From assembly GCA_050732775.1 (NCBI GenBank), contig JBOHRN010000002.1, positions 93,095-157,094 on the forward strand: 64,000 nucleotides of DNA, given 5' to 3'. This DNA comes from JBOHRN01 sp050732775 (GTDB taxonomy: Bacteria; Gemmatimonadota; Gemmatimonadetes; Longimicrobiales; Longimicrobiaceae). Every line of letters starts with the position of its first letter. The first letter of the stretch is position 1. A program made the translations under genes and the position numbers. Under the pieces are notes generated by a model that had not been told where the DNA came from, ran no database searches, and worked only from the letters and a program-made list of their open reading frames with translations. Of the stretch, positions 1 through 7,235 are shown piece after piece.

Positions 1-305
1 GCAGTACCTACAAGCTCTTGTACGGCCACCGGGGCGGCAACCATCCGGTCCGCCGGCTCACCGATGGAGCGGTCGAGATTACCGCCCAGAACCACGGTTT
101 CGCCGTCCGGGGCGACAGGGAAGTGGTCCCCGGCGCAACTTCCCTGCGGGTGACCCACCTGAACCTGAACGACGGCACGGTGGAGGGGGTCGAGCACCGG
201 GAGGAGCCGGTGTTCGCCGTCCAGTACCACCCCGAGGCCGCGCCCGGCCCCCAAGATTCCCACTACCTTTTCGACAGCTTCATCTCCCGCATGGAGGGTG
301 CTTGA
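1..305 (+). CDS. carA: Carbamoyl-phosphate synthase small subunit, C-terminal fragment
   Basis: This is the 3' end of the glutamine amidotransferase subunit that hydrolyses glutamine and passes ammonia to CarB for carbamoyl phosphate (pyrimidines and arginine). The reading frame is open from the window edge, and about 100 residues are visible. GHRGGNHPV is the typical CarA segment of the class I amidotransferase domain. VQYHPEA supplies the His and Glu of the Cys-His-Glu triad; the nucleophilic Cys lies outside the window. The stop codon overlaps a promoter-like -35 element that probably serves sppA. The family is certain; the 5' end is missing only because of the window edge. Confidence 0.95.
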   Translation, partial: STYKLLYGHRGGNHPVRRLTDGAVEITAQNHGFAVRGDREVVPGATSLRVTHLNLNDGTVEGVEHREEPVFAVQYHPEAAPGPQDSHYLFDSFISRMEGA

Positions 306-330
306 CGCCGAAGGGGCGCGGGCGTATCGT
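302..330 (+). promoter_or_regulatory. Probable sigma70-type promoter for sppA
   Basis: TTGACG at 302-307 and TATCGT at 325-330 are separated by exactly 17 bases. The -35 box overlaps the carA stop codon. Transcription would start near 337, about 36 bases before the sppA start. The -10 box matches only four of six consensus positions, so the call rests on spacing and placement. Confidence 0.45.
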
Positions 331-372
331 TAATCTCGACCCATCCATTTACCAGCAGCTCTCAAGCTTACC

Positions 373-1266
373 GTGGCTCGGCGCCCAGTTTTGATTGGAC
401 TCCTGATAGTCCTCTTTCTGCTCTTCTCGGCCGGACTGGTGGTGACCATGCTCCTGGCGCTGCGAGGTGACGGCGCCGGCCTCTTTACCGGAGACCGCGT
501 CGCCGTTCTGGAAGTGGAGGGGGTCATTTTCGGAGACGACGACTTTTTGCGCGACCTCAGGCGCTTCCTGGACGACAAGTCGGTCAAGGCCATCGTGATC
601 GATATCGATTCGCCGGGAGGGGCCGTGGCCCCCTCCCAGAGCATCTACCGGGAACTCCGCAAAGTGCGCGAGGAGGGCACGCCGGTGATCGCCTCGATCG
701 GCTCGGTGGGAGCCAGCGGTGGGTACTACGTGGCCCTCGGAGCCGACAGCATTTTTGCCATGCCGGGGTCCATCACCGGCTCCATCGGAGCGATCATGCA
801 ATTTCCCAACGTGGAGGAGTTGGCCGACAAGGTCGGCGTCTCGATGGAGGTGGTGAAGAGTTCGGAGCTCAAGGACATCGGCTCCCCCTTTGACGAAATG
901 TCCCCGGAAGAAGAACAAGTCCTGCGCGCCCTGGTGCTCGACGTCTACGACCAGTTCGTATCTTCCGTGGCCCGGGAGCGGGGTATGAGCGAGCCCGAAG
1001 TGCGGCGGCTCGCCGACGGCAGGGTCCTCTCTGGCCGCCAGGCTCGGGCCCTCGGGCTGGTGGACCGGCTGGGCAACCTCAGCGAGGCGATCGAGGCGGC
1101 TGGCCGCATGGCCGGGTTGGGCGAAGACCCCGAAGTCGTGCGTCCCCCCGAGCCCAGCGTATCCCTGCTCCAACTCCTCATCCGGGGAGGCGCCGAGGCG
1201 CTTGCCGAGGTGGGTTCCGGGATGCGGGGGTTACAAGTGCCGCAACTTCAGTATATTGCATACTGA
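373..1266 (+). CDS. sppA: Signal peptide peptidase SppA, S49 family, short form
   Basis: This 297-aa membrane-anchored serine protease digests signal peptides left after secretion. One transmembrane helix (about residues 6-31) is followed by a single S49 domain. The IDSPGG stretch and GSVGASGGYY, with the nucleophilic Ser, are clear; a Lys in VVKSSELK is a candidate general base. The length fits the single-domain form (as in Bacillus) rather than the 600-residue double-domain form of E. coli. The GTG start lacks a clear Shine-Dalgarno sequence but keeps the anchor helix intact. The 3' end overlaps the region that carries the HU promoter. Confidence 0.92.
   Translation: MARRPVLIGLLIVLFLLFSAGLVVTMLLALRGDGAGLFTGDRVAVLEVEGVIFGDDDFLRDLRRFLDDKSVKAIVIDIDSPGGAVAPSQSIYRELRKVREEGTPVIASIGSVGASGGYYVALGADSIFAMPGSITGSIGAIMQFPNVEELADKVGVSMEVVKSSELKDIGSPFDEMSPEEEQVLRALVLDVYDQFVSSVARERGMSEPEVRRLADGRVLSGRQARALGLVDRLGNLSEAIEAAGRMAGLGEDPEVVRPPEPSVSLLQLLIRGGAEALAEVGSGMRGLQVPQLQYIAY
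1230..1257 (+). promoter_or_regulatory. Possible promoter for the HU gene
   Basis: TATATT at 1252-1257 is a good -10 box, and the weak -35 GTTACA at 1230-1235 lies 16 bases upstream. Both sit in the last codons of sppA in an unusually AT-rich stretch for this GC-rich region. Transcription would start near 1264, giving a leader of about 30 bases before the HU ATG. Confidence 0.35.
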
Positions 1267-1294
1267 GCTTCGTTCAATCCAGCAGAAAAGATCG

Positions 1295-1588
1295 ATGACC
1301 AAAGCAGAACTCGTGTCCAGGGTAGCGGATTCCATCGGCCCCTCGGTGAGCAAGAAAGAGTGCGCCGCGGTGGTGGACGCCTTCCTGATTTCGGTTAAGG
1401 AGGCGCTCGCCGATCACGAAAACATCGAGATCCGTGGCTTCGGAACCTTCAAGGTGCGGGCTCGCAAGAGTCGCCTGGCCCGGAATCCCCGCACCGGCGA
1501 TCCGGTGGAGGTGCCCCCGCGCGTGGTCCCCGTGTTCAAGCCGTCCAAGGATTTGAGGGCGATGGTGGAGGAGCCCGCCCGGGTCTGA
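1295..1588 (+). CDS. HU/IHF-family DNA-binding protein
   Basis: This 97-aa histone-like protein bends and compacts DNA as a dimer. It begins MTKAELVSRVAD, as HU proteins do, and has the full family pattern: GFGTFKVRARKSRLARNPRTG, the DNA-clamping beta arm with the intercalating Pro in RNPRTG, and the final helix KPSKDLRAMVE. The frame is open further upstream, but the ATG at 1295 gives the standard length and first helix. It ends directly against the next ORF (TGA then ATG). Sequence alone does not separate HU from IHF here. Confidence 0.95.
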   Translation: MTKAELVSRVADSIGPSVSKKECAAVVDAFLISVKEALADHENIEIRGFGTFKVRARKSRLARNPRTGDPVEVPPRVVPVFKPSKDLRAMVEEPARV

Positions 1589-1894
1589 ATGCTCATTCAG
1601 GAGGTCCAGACCGAGCTGCCCGCGAAGGAGGTGATCCGCCGGGCCAAGGAGTTCTTTCTGCTCCGCTTTTCCCCTTACGCAGGCTTTGTCAGTTCAGAGA
1701 GCGACAGCCACGTAAAGTTTGCCGTGGAGGTGGGGAGTCTCTCCATCGGTACCGGGAGGCGCGACGGAAAAACTGTGGTGCGCGGCTCCACCTCCCGGCT
1801 CCACCACGAGCTCTCCCAGTTCCTCGGCACCCTGGCCCACCCCGAGAAGGTGCGCCAGAACGTGATCGGTCCCGGGGTCTCGGGCGCGGGCTAA
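1589..1894 (+). CDS. Conserved-looking hypothetical protein, 101 aa
   Basis: I do not recognise this family. The ATG follows the HU stop codon without a gap, so the two are probably co-translated. The protein has a helical N-terminus (residues 10-27, PAKEVIRRAKEFFLLRF), a central region alternating short beta-like stretches (VKFAVEVG, SLSIGTG, KTVVRGSTS), and a helix near residues 72-82 (HHELSQFLGTL). It has no signal peptide, membrane segment, cysteine or metal motif. Codon use matches its neighbours. A small cytosolic alpha/beta protein is the most that can be said. Confidence 0.75.
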   Translation: MLIQEVQTELPAKEVIRRAKEFFLLRFSPYAGFVSSESDSHVKFAVEVGSLSIGTGRRDGKTVVRGSTSRLHHELSQFLGTLAHPEKVRQNVIGPGVSGAG

Positions 1895-1938
1895 GGCGGG
1901 CGGGAGAACGGCCCGGGCCGCCGGGGGTACCCACACTC

Positions 1939-2178
1939 ATGCTAGTCCGGACGGTCTTCTTCGCCTCTTACCGCGACGCGGCTGGCGCCGGCGAGCTGTC
2001 CGTCAAGCTCCCCGACGGCGCTTCCGTGGCCGACCTGGTCTCGCGGCTGAGGTCCGACGGGCTCGGCTCCCTCCCCCCCGATCCGGCCGTGGCGGTCAAC
2101 GCCGAGTACGCCCCTCTCCACACCCGGCTCTCGGAAGGAGACGAAGTGGCCTTCATACCACCGGTGTCGGGAGGGTAA
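1939..2178 (+). CDS. moaD: Molybdopterin synthase sulfur-carrier subunit MoaD
   Basis: This 79-aa ubiquitin-fold protein carries the sulfur as a C-terminal thiocarboxylate that MoaE inserts into cyclic pyranopterin phosphate. It ends PPVSGG, the diagnostic Gly-Gly tail, preceded by the family's VAFIPP segment. VAVNAEYAPLHTRLSEGDEVA is the usual beta-grasp core. moaE follows after one base, so the two subunits of the synthase are made together. A 12-bp GC palindrome (1909-1920) lies just upstream and has no assigned role. Confidence 0.93.
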   Translation: MLVRTVFFASYRDAAGAGELSVKLPDGASVADLVSRLRSDGLGSLPPDPAVAVNAEYAPLHTRLSEGDEVAFIPPVSGG

Positions 2179-2179
2179 G

Positions 2180-2620
2180 GTGCCGCCGCTGGCCGAGATC
2201 GCCTCCGCCCCCATCGATACGGCCGCCCTCCTGGAGCAGGTGGCCGCTCCCGGGAACGGTGCCACTGTTCTCTTCACCGGCACGGTGCGTAACTCGAACC
2301 GGGGGCGCTCGGTGGATTACCTCGAATACCAGCTGTACGAGAAGATGGCCGGGCACGAACTGGGGCGCATCGTGGCCGCAGCGGAGAAGCGCTGGCCGGC
2401 TGTAGCGGTGGCAGCGGTCCACCGGGTGGGGCGCCTGGAGGTGGGAGAGGTGAGCGTGGCGGTGGCCGCGGGCTCTCCCCACCGGGCCGAGGCGTTCGAG
2501 GTGTGCCGCTACGTGGTCGAGGAGCTGAAAAGCCGCCTCCCCGTCTGGAAACAAGAGGGGTACACAGGCGGCAGCCGAGAGTGGGTTCCGGGCGTCTCTC
2601 CCGCAACCACCGCGCCGTGA
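2180..2620 (+). CDS. moaE: Molybdopterin synthase catalytic subunit MoaE
   Basis: This 146-aa catalytic subunit converts cyclic pyranopterin monophosphate to molybdopterin using MoaD thiocarboxylate. Visible motifs are LFTGTVRNSNRGRSVDYLEY near the N-terminus, HRVGRLEVGEVSVAVAAGSPHR in the middle, and LKSRLPVWKQE with the active-site Lys near residue 120. It uses a GTG start one base after moaD. Its stop shares bases with a GTG that could begin moaA. Order D-E-A with no moaC in view suggests the rest of the pathway is elsewhere. Confidence 0.94.
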   Translation: MPPLAEIASAPIDTAALLEQVAAPGNGATVLFTGTVRNSNRGRSVDYLEYQLYEKMAGHELGRIVAAAEKRWPAVAVAAVHRVGRLEVGEVSVAVAAGSPHRAEAFEVCRYVVEELKSRLPVWKQEGYTGGSREWVPGVSPATTAP

Positions 2621-2679
2621 CCCTCCCCCTCGTCTCCCTGGCGCCGTCGCTTGCCCGTGACGCCCCTTCGACCGGCCTC

Positions 2680-3660
2680 ATGGCCGACGGTTTCGGGCGC
2701 CGGATAGAGTACCTGCGCGTCTCGGTCACGGATAAGTGCAACCTCCGCTGCGTCTACTGCATGCCGGAGGAGGGGCTCCCCTGGCTGAAGCGCGACCGCA
2801 TCCTTTCGTACGAGGAGATCGCGGAGGTGGTGCGGGTGATGGCCGGAATGGGGCTGCGCAAGGTGCGCCTCACCGGCGGCGAGCCGCTGGTCCGGAAGGA
2901 TCTCTCCGCGCTCGTCCGCATGATCCGGAAGGTCTCCGCCATCAAAGATGTCTCCCTGTCTACCAACGCCGTGCTGCTGGCTCCCCTGGCCGATGAACTG
3001 AGGGCCGCGGGTATCTCCCGGCTCAACGTCTCCCTGGATTCGCTCCAGGCCGGGCGCATCGAACAGATCGCCCGGCGCGACGGGGTGGCCGAGCGTATCT
3101 TCGCGGGGCTGGAGGCGGCCGAGCGGGCGGGTTTCGATCCCATCAAGATCAACTGCGTGGTGATGCGCGGCCGCAACCACGACGAAGTCGAGGACTTCGC
3201 TGCGCTCACCCGCGAGCGTCCGTGGCACGTCCGCTTCATAGAGGTGATGCCGACCGGGGCTAACTTGGGGGTGTCGAAGGAAGAGTTCGTGAGCGCGGAC
3301 GAGATCTTGGAAGGGGTGCGTAAGATGGGAGAGTTAGCACCGGTGGCGGGGCCGGCGGGGAACGGGCCGGCCCGCTACTTCGCTTTCCCCGGTGCCCCCG
3401 GCACGGTAGGCGTGATCACGCCCATGAGCCACAACTACTGCGAGAGCTGCAACCGTATGCGCCTCACCGCAGACGGCCAGCTCAGACCGTGCCTCTTCGG
3501 GTGGATCCAGACCGACCTGCGGGGACCGCTGCGGCGGGGCGAAGCGATCGAGCCGGCCATCCGCGAGACGCTCCGGGTCAAGCCGGAGCGGCACCAGCTG
3601 GTGCAGGGTAGCTCCGAGGGGAGCGGAGGGCTGGCGGCGCTGTCACAAGTAGGCGGCTAA
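2680..3660 (+). CDS. moaA: GTP 3',8-cyclase MoaA (radical SAM)
   Basis: This enzyme makes the first molybdenum-cofactor intermediate from GTP. The N-terminal radical-SAM cluster motif CNLRCVYC (residues 18-25), the glycine motif LTGGEP and the C-terminal second Fe-S cluster motif CESCNRMRL...LRPC are all present. The protein ends VGG, the two glycines that reach into the active site. I chose ATG 2680 (326 aa) because MADGFGRRIEYLRVSVTDKC matches the usual N-terminus. A GTG at 2617 overlapping the moaE stop (GTGA) would add 21 residues and is a real alternative. It converges on the next gene. Confidence 0.94.
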   Translation: MADGFGRRIEYLRVSVTDKCNLRCVYCMPEEGLPWLKRDRILSYEEIAEVVRVMAGMGLRKVRLTGGEPLVRKDLSALVRMIRKVSAIKDVSLSTNAVLLAPLADELRAAGISRLNVSLDSLQAGRIEQIARRDGVAERIFAGLEAAERAGFDPIKINCVVMRGRNHDEVEDFAALTRERPWHVRFIEVMPTGANLGVSKEEFVSADEILEGVRKMGELAPVAGPAGNGPARYFAFPGAPGTVGVITPMSHNYCESCNRMRLTADGQLRPCLFGWIQTDLRGPLRRGEAIEPAIRETLRVKPERHQLVQGSSEGSGGLAALSQVGG

Positions 3661-3682
3661 GCGGGGGGCGTGGTGGCCGTGG

Positions 3683-4357
3683 CTAACCCTCCACCCACAC
3701 CGCTAGCTCGGAGAGGGGCTTTCTGCTGAGATCGGGGACGGCCGCGTCCTCGGCCGGGTAGCCAACCGGCAAGAGGAGGAAAGGTTTTTCGTTCGGAGGC
3801 CGGTTCAGGACCCGGTTCAGGAACCCCATGGGGCTGGGGGTGTGGGTGAGGGTGGCGAGACCCATCCGGTGGATGGCGGCTATGAAGAAGCCGGCGGCTA
3901 TGCCGCAGCTTTCCTGGGTGTAGTAGAGGGTCCGGCGGCCCCCCTCTGGCAGCACTCCGTACAGATGGCGGAAAATGACCACCACCTGGGGGGCGTCAGT
4001 GATGTGTGTCTTCACGAAGTCGGTCCCGAGCGGGGCCAGCGCCTCCAACCACTCGGGTGGCATCCGCCCCTGGTAGTTCTTGCGCTCCTCTTCTTCGGCC
4101 GCTTCACGCAGCTTCAGCTTTACCTCGGGGTCGGAGACGATAACGAAGGTCCACGGTTGCTGGTGGGCGCCCGAGGGCGCGGTGCCAGCGGCTCGTACTG
4201 CCTGTTCGAGTAGCTCGCGGGGGACCGGCTCGCTGGAAAACTCACGCACCGTGCGCCGATTCTGTAGAGAAGCCAAAAATTCATCCCCGCGACGCGACAT
4301 CTCTGCCGGTGCCAGCCGCTCGAAGCCGAGCCGGACCTTCCGATAATCTCTCTTCAT
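3683..4357 (-). CDS. Iodotyrosine deiodinase-like flavoprotein (nitroreductase superfamily)
   Basis: This 224-aa FMN enzyme belongs to the nitroreductase fold. NRRTVREFS and APSGAHQQPW form the FMN pocket. Its C-terminal half reads like iodotyrosine deiodinase (IYD): HTPSPMGFLNRVLNRPPNEK, LLLPVGYPAED, VPDLSRKPL. The three IYD residues that grip the amino-acid end of halotyrosine (Glu157, Tyr161, Lys182 in human) are present as E91, Y95 and K116, with identical spacing. The likely reaction is reductive dehalogenation of halotyrosines. Unlike the mammalian enzyme it has no membrane anchor. AAAGGAGAA lies 5 bases before the ATG. It stands alone on this strand between moaA and a divergent kinase gene. 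Confidence 0.85.
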   Translation of the reverse strand: MKRDYRKVRLGFERLAPAEMSRRGDEFLASLQNRRTVREFSSEPVPRELLEQAVRAAGTAPSGAHQQPWTFVIVSDPEVKLKLREAAEEEERKNYQGRMPPEWLEALAPLGTDFVKTHITDAPQVVVIFRHLYGVLPEGGRRTLYYTQESCGIAAGFFIAAIHRMGLATLTHTPSPMGFLNRVLNRPPNEKPFLLLPVGYPAEDAAVPDLSRKPLSELAVWVEG

Positions 4358-4425
4358 GCGTGTTCTCCTTTGCCCACCGTGGCCCTCGGCCCTACATTCG
4401 GTCGTGCTCTGAACCGTTCTTTACT

Positions 4426-5427
4426 TTGCGACTCGAAGCTGGCCGGAGCGAAGCGATCTTCAGCGCCATGCAGGGCGTCCGCGCCCTGGTGGTGGGCGAC
4501 GTCATGCTAGACGTCTACCTGGCCGGCACGGTCTCGCGCGTGTCTCCCGAAGCGCCGGTACCGGTGGTGCGGATCTCGGGGGAGAGGTACGCCCCGGGCG
4601 GCGCCGCCAACGTGGCCGCTAACGTAGCCGCTCTGGGCGGACGGTGCGAGTTGCTGGGGTGCGTGGGCGCGGACGCGGCCGGAAGCCGCGTGCGCGAGGT
4701 CCTCGCCAGCGGTTTGGCGCGGAGTGTAGAGCCGCGGTTGGTGGAGTGGCCAGACCGCCCCACCACCACCAAGACGCGGGTAATGGCCCGCAGCCAGCAG
4801 GTAGTCCGCTTCGACCGGGAGGTCGAGGACGACCTGCCCGAGGCGTGCGAAACCGCGCTCCTGGATGAGTTGGCGGGGCGGGTGGAAGAGGCGGACGTGC
4901 TGATCCTGGAGGATTACGACAAGGGGGTGCTCACCCCCAAGGTGATCCACACGGCCCTCGACGCCGCGGCCGGGGCCGGAGTTCCTTCGGTGGTGGACCC
5001 CAAGCTGCGCCACTTCTTTTGCTTTGGCGGGGCCACCGTGTTCAAGCCCAACGCGTTGGAGCTGGCGGCTGCCCTGGGGCAGCCCGCGGTTTCGCTCGCG
5101 GACGGTTGGCTGGAAGAGGCGCGCGAGCGGACCGGGTGCCAGCACCTCTTGCTCACTTTAGGGGAGGAGGGGATGATCCTGCGCTGCCGCGACGGGCGTA
5201 CGGTTAGTATCCCGGCGGTGGCGCGGGAGGTGTACGACGTGTCCGGGGCGGGGGACACGGTCACCGCCACGGTGGGGCTGGCCCTGGCCGTCGGCGCCAC
5301 CCCAGAGGAGGCGGCCGTGCTGGCCACCCACGCAGCCGGGGTGGAGGTGGGCAGGCCAGGAGTAGCCACGGTTTCCGCGCAGGAGGTTCTCGGCTCCTTG
5401 CGTGAGCACGATGACAATTCTCGCTGA
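4426..5427 (+). CDS. D-glycero-beta-D-manno-heptose-7-phosphate kinase (RfaE domain I, PfkB family)
   Basis: This kinase adds the 1-phosphate on heptose 7-phosphate for ADP-heptose, the inner-core LPS sugar. The ribokinase fold is complete: VVGDVMLDVYL, SRVSPEAPVPVV (typical of RfaE1), APGGAANVAANVAALGG, and DVSGAGDTVTA with the catalytic Asp. Only the kinase domain is present; the nucleotidyltransferase half of E. coli HldE is absent. The start is uncertain. TTG 4426 gives 333 aa and keeps the helix that family members carry before VVGD; ATG 4468 would remove it. ridA follows after 33 bases. Confidence 0.85.
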   Translation: MRLEAGRSEAIFSAMQGVRALVVGDVMLDVYLAGTVSRVSPEAPVPVVRISGERYAPGGAANVAANVAALGGRCELLGCVGADAAGSRVREVLASGLARSVEPRLVEWPDRPTTTKTRVMARSQQVVRFDREVEDDLPEACETALLDELAGRVEEADVLILEDYDKGVLTPKVIHTALDAAAGAGVPSVVDPKLRHFFCFGGATVFKPNALELAAALGQPAVSLADGWLEEARERTGCQHLLLTLGEEGMILRCRDGRTVSIPAVAREVYDVSGAGDTVTATVGLALAVGATPEEAAVLATHAAGVEVGRPGVATVSAQEVLGSLREHDDNSR

Positions 5428-5440
5428 GTTCATGTAAATT
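5411..5440 (+). promoter_or_regulatory. Possible promoter upstream of ridA
   Basis: ATGACA (5411-5416) and TAAATT (5435-5440) are 18 bases apart in an AT-rich pocket at the end of the kinase gene. A second -10-like TATACT lies at 5452-5457, only three bases before the ridA ATG. There is no Shine-Dalgarno sequence. Both boxes are weak. Confidence 0.3.
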
Positions 5441-5460
5441 ACAGTAAACAGTATACTTCC

Positions 5461-5850
5461 ATGAAAGAAATCGAACCCGTACAAACCCCGGAAGCCCCGG
5501 CCGCCATCGGGCCTTATAGCCAAGCCGTCCGTTGGGGGGAGCTGGTATTTACCGCCGGTCAGATCCCCCTGGACCCCGCGAGCGGAGAGCTGGCCGGGGG
5601 CGACGACGTGGCCGCCCAGACCGAACGGGTGCTGCGGAACCTGGCCGCCGTTCTAACAGCAGCCGGGGCGTCTCTCGGATCGGTGCTCAAGACCACGGTC
5701 TTCTTGCGCGAGATGGACGACTTCGCGGCCGTGAACGAGGTATACGCAAGCCACTTCGCGGGGCATCATCCGGCTCGCTCCACCGTGCAGGCGGCACGGC
5801 TGCCCAAGGACGTCAAGGTCGAGATAGACGCGGTCGCCGTGGTGAAGTGA
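5461..5850 (+). CDS. ridA: RidA/YjgF-family reactive imine deaminase
   Basis: This 129-aa trimeric enzyme hydrolyses reactive enamine/imine products of PLP enzymes. Family marks are PEAPAAIGPYSQAV at the N-terminus, VFTAGQIPLDP, and ARSTVQAARLPKDVKVEIDAVA at the end. The Arg in ARSTVQ is the carboxylate-binding catalytic residue. The length is standard. Its TGA overlaps the next gene's ATG by one base (TGATG), so it is probably co-translated with the mutase. Confidence 0.94.
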   Translation: MKEIEPVQTPEAPAAIGPYSQAVRWGELVFTAGQIPLDPASGELAGGDDVAAQTERVLRNLAAVLTAAGASLGSVLKTTVFLREMDDFAAVNEVYASHFAGHHPARSTVQAARLPKDVKVEIDAVAVVK

Positions 5851-7235
5851 TGACCGTTATCAACCCCCACATCTTCCGGCAGTACGATATCCGCGGCGTG
5901 GTGGGGCGCGACCTCACCCCAGAGCTGGCTCAATCGGTGGGGCGGGCCTTCGCCACCGTGCTCCGGCGCGAACAAACCGCGGGAGCGGCGCTCTCTGTCG
6001 CCCTGGGTAGGGACAACCGCCCCTCGTCAGACCAGCTGGCGGAGGCGGTCTCCGCGGGCGCGCGGGCGGCCGGGGTAGAGGTACTCGACGTGGGCACCGT
6101 GCCCACACCCGCCCTCAGCTTCGCCGCCGCCTACTGGGAGACGGGTGGGGCGTTACAGGTGACCGGCTCCCACAACCCACCCGACTACAACGGCTTCAAA
6201 CTCTCCATCGGGGGTCGCTCCCTGTACGGGGACGCGATTCGGGAGATCATGCGCCTGATCGAGGCGGGCGACTTCGAGTCGGGAGAGGGCGGGGTCGAGA
6301 GGCGCCAGATTCTCGACATTTATCTGCGCGAGGTATCCCGCAGGTTCTCGGTCGGGCGGCCGGTCAAGGTGGTGGTAGACTGCGGCAACGGTTCCGGCAG
6401 CTTGGTGGCGGTGGATCTCCTGCGCGCCCTGGGGGATGAGGTCGAAGTGGTACCCTTGTACTGCGAGTCGGACGGAACCTTTCCCAATCACCACCCCGAC
6501 CCGGTGGTCGACGAGAACCTCGCTGACTTGATTACCACCGTGCAGGAGACCGGCGCCGACCTGGGCGTGGCCCTCGACGGCGACGCCGACCGCATCGGAG
6601 CGGTGGACGAGAGCGGCGGGATCGTGCGGGGCGATATCCTGCTGCTCCTCTTCGGACTGGACCTCTTGAAGAGACGGGGCAAGGGGCAACCGCTCGTCTT
6701 CGACGTGAAGTGCTCCCAAACGCTGCCCGAGGTTTACGAGCGGGCGGGCGGACGGGCGGTCATGGCCAAGACCGGGCACTCGCTCATCAAGGAGCGGATG
6801 AAGCGGGAGCGCGCCTTGCTGGCGGGAGAGCTCTCGGGCCACATCATGTTCGCGGATGATTACTACGGCTTCGACGACGCCCTGTACGCGGCTTGCCTCT
6901 TGGTGCAGGTGGTCTCCAAGCTCTCTGGCACCCTGTCGGAGAAAATCTCGGAATTTCCCCGCTACCTATCCTCCCCTGAAATCCGTTACCCCGCCACCGA
7001 GGAGTCCAAGTTCGGGATCGTGGAGCGGGCGGTGGCCCACTTTGGCCGTCACCGCGAGGTGATCGACGTCGACGGGGCGCGAGTTCTCTTCGGGGACGGC
7101 TGGGGCCTGGTGCGCGCCTCCAACACCGAGCCGGTGCTGGTGGCTCGCTACGAGGCGGAGACTAGCGGGCGGCTGCAGGAGATCCGCGACGAAGTAGAGT
7201 CGTGGTTGGAGGAGCAAGGCGTGGTCACCGCTTAG
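5850..7235 (+). CDS. Phosphomannomutase/phosphoglucomutase
   Basis: This 461-aa alpha-D-phosphohexomutase interconverts 6-phospho and 1-phospho hexoses for nucleotide-sugar and LPS or glycan precursors. All four active-site loops are present: phosphoserine loop VTGSHNPPDYNG, metal loop ALDGDADRIG, sugar loop AGELSGH and phosphate loop RASNTEPVL. The start HIFRQYDIRGVVG is characteristic of the AlgC/ManB type rather than GlmM. The frame is open upstream, but ATG 5850 gives the family N-terminus and overlaps the ridA stop. The next gene starts immediately after the stop. Confidence 0.92.
   Translation: MTVINPHIFRQYDIRGVVGRDLTPELAQSVGRAFATVLRREQTAGAALSVALGRDNRPSSDQLAEAVSAGARAAGVEVLDVGTVPTPALSFAAAYWETGGALQVTGSHNPPDYNGFKLSIGGRSLYGDAIREIMRLIEAGDFESGEGGVERRQILDIYLREVSRRFSVGRPVKVVVDCGNGSGSLVAVDLLRALGDEVEVVPLYCESDGTFPNHHPDPVVDENLADLITTVQETGADLGVALDGDADRIGAVDESGGIVRGDILLLLFGLDLLKRRGKGQPLVFDVKCSQTLPEVYERAGGRAVMAKTGHSLIKERMKRERALLAGELSGHIMFADDYYGFDDALYAACLLVQVVSKLSGTLSEKISEFPRYLSSPEIRYPATEESKFGIVERAVAHFGRHREVIDVDGARVLFGDGWGLVRASNTEPVLVARYEAETSGRLQEIRDEVESWLEEQGVVTA

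Noticed and set aside
1895..1938. A molybdenum-cofactor riboswitch ahead of the moa genes, suggested by the 12-bp GC palindrome at 1909-1920
   Set aside because: The whole gap is 44 bases, far too short for the Moco riboswitch fold.
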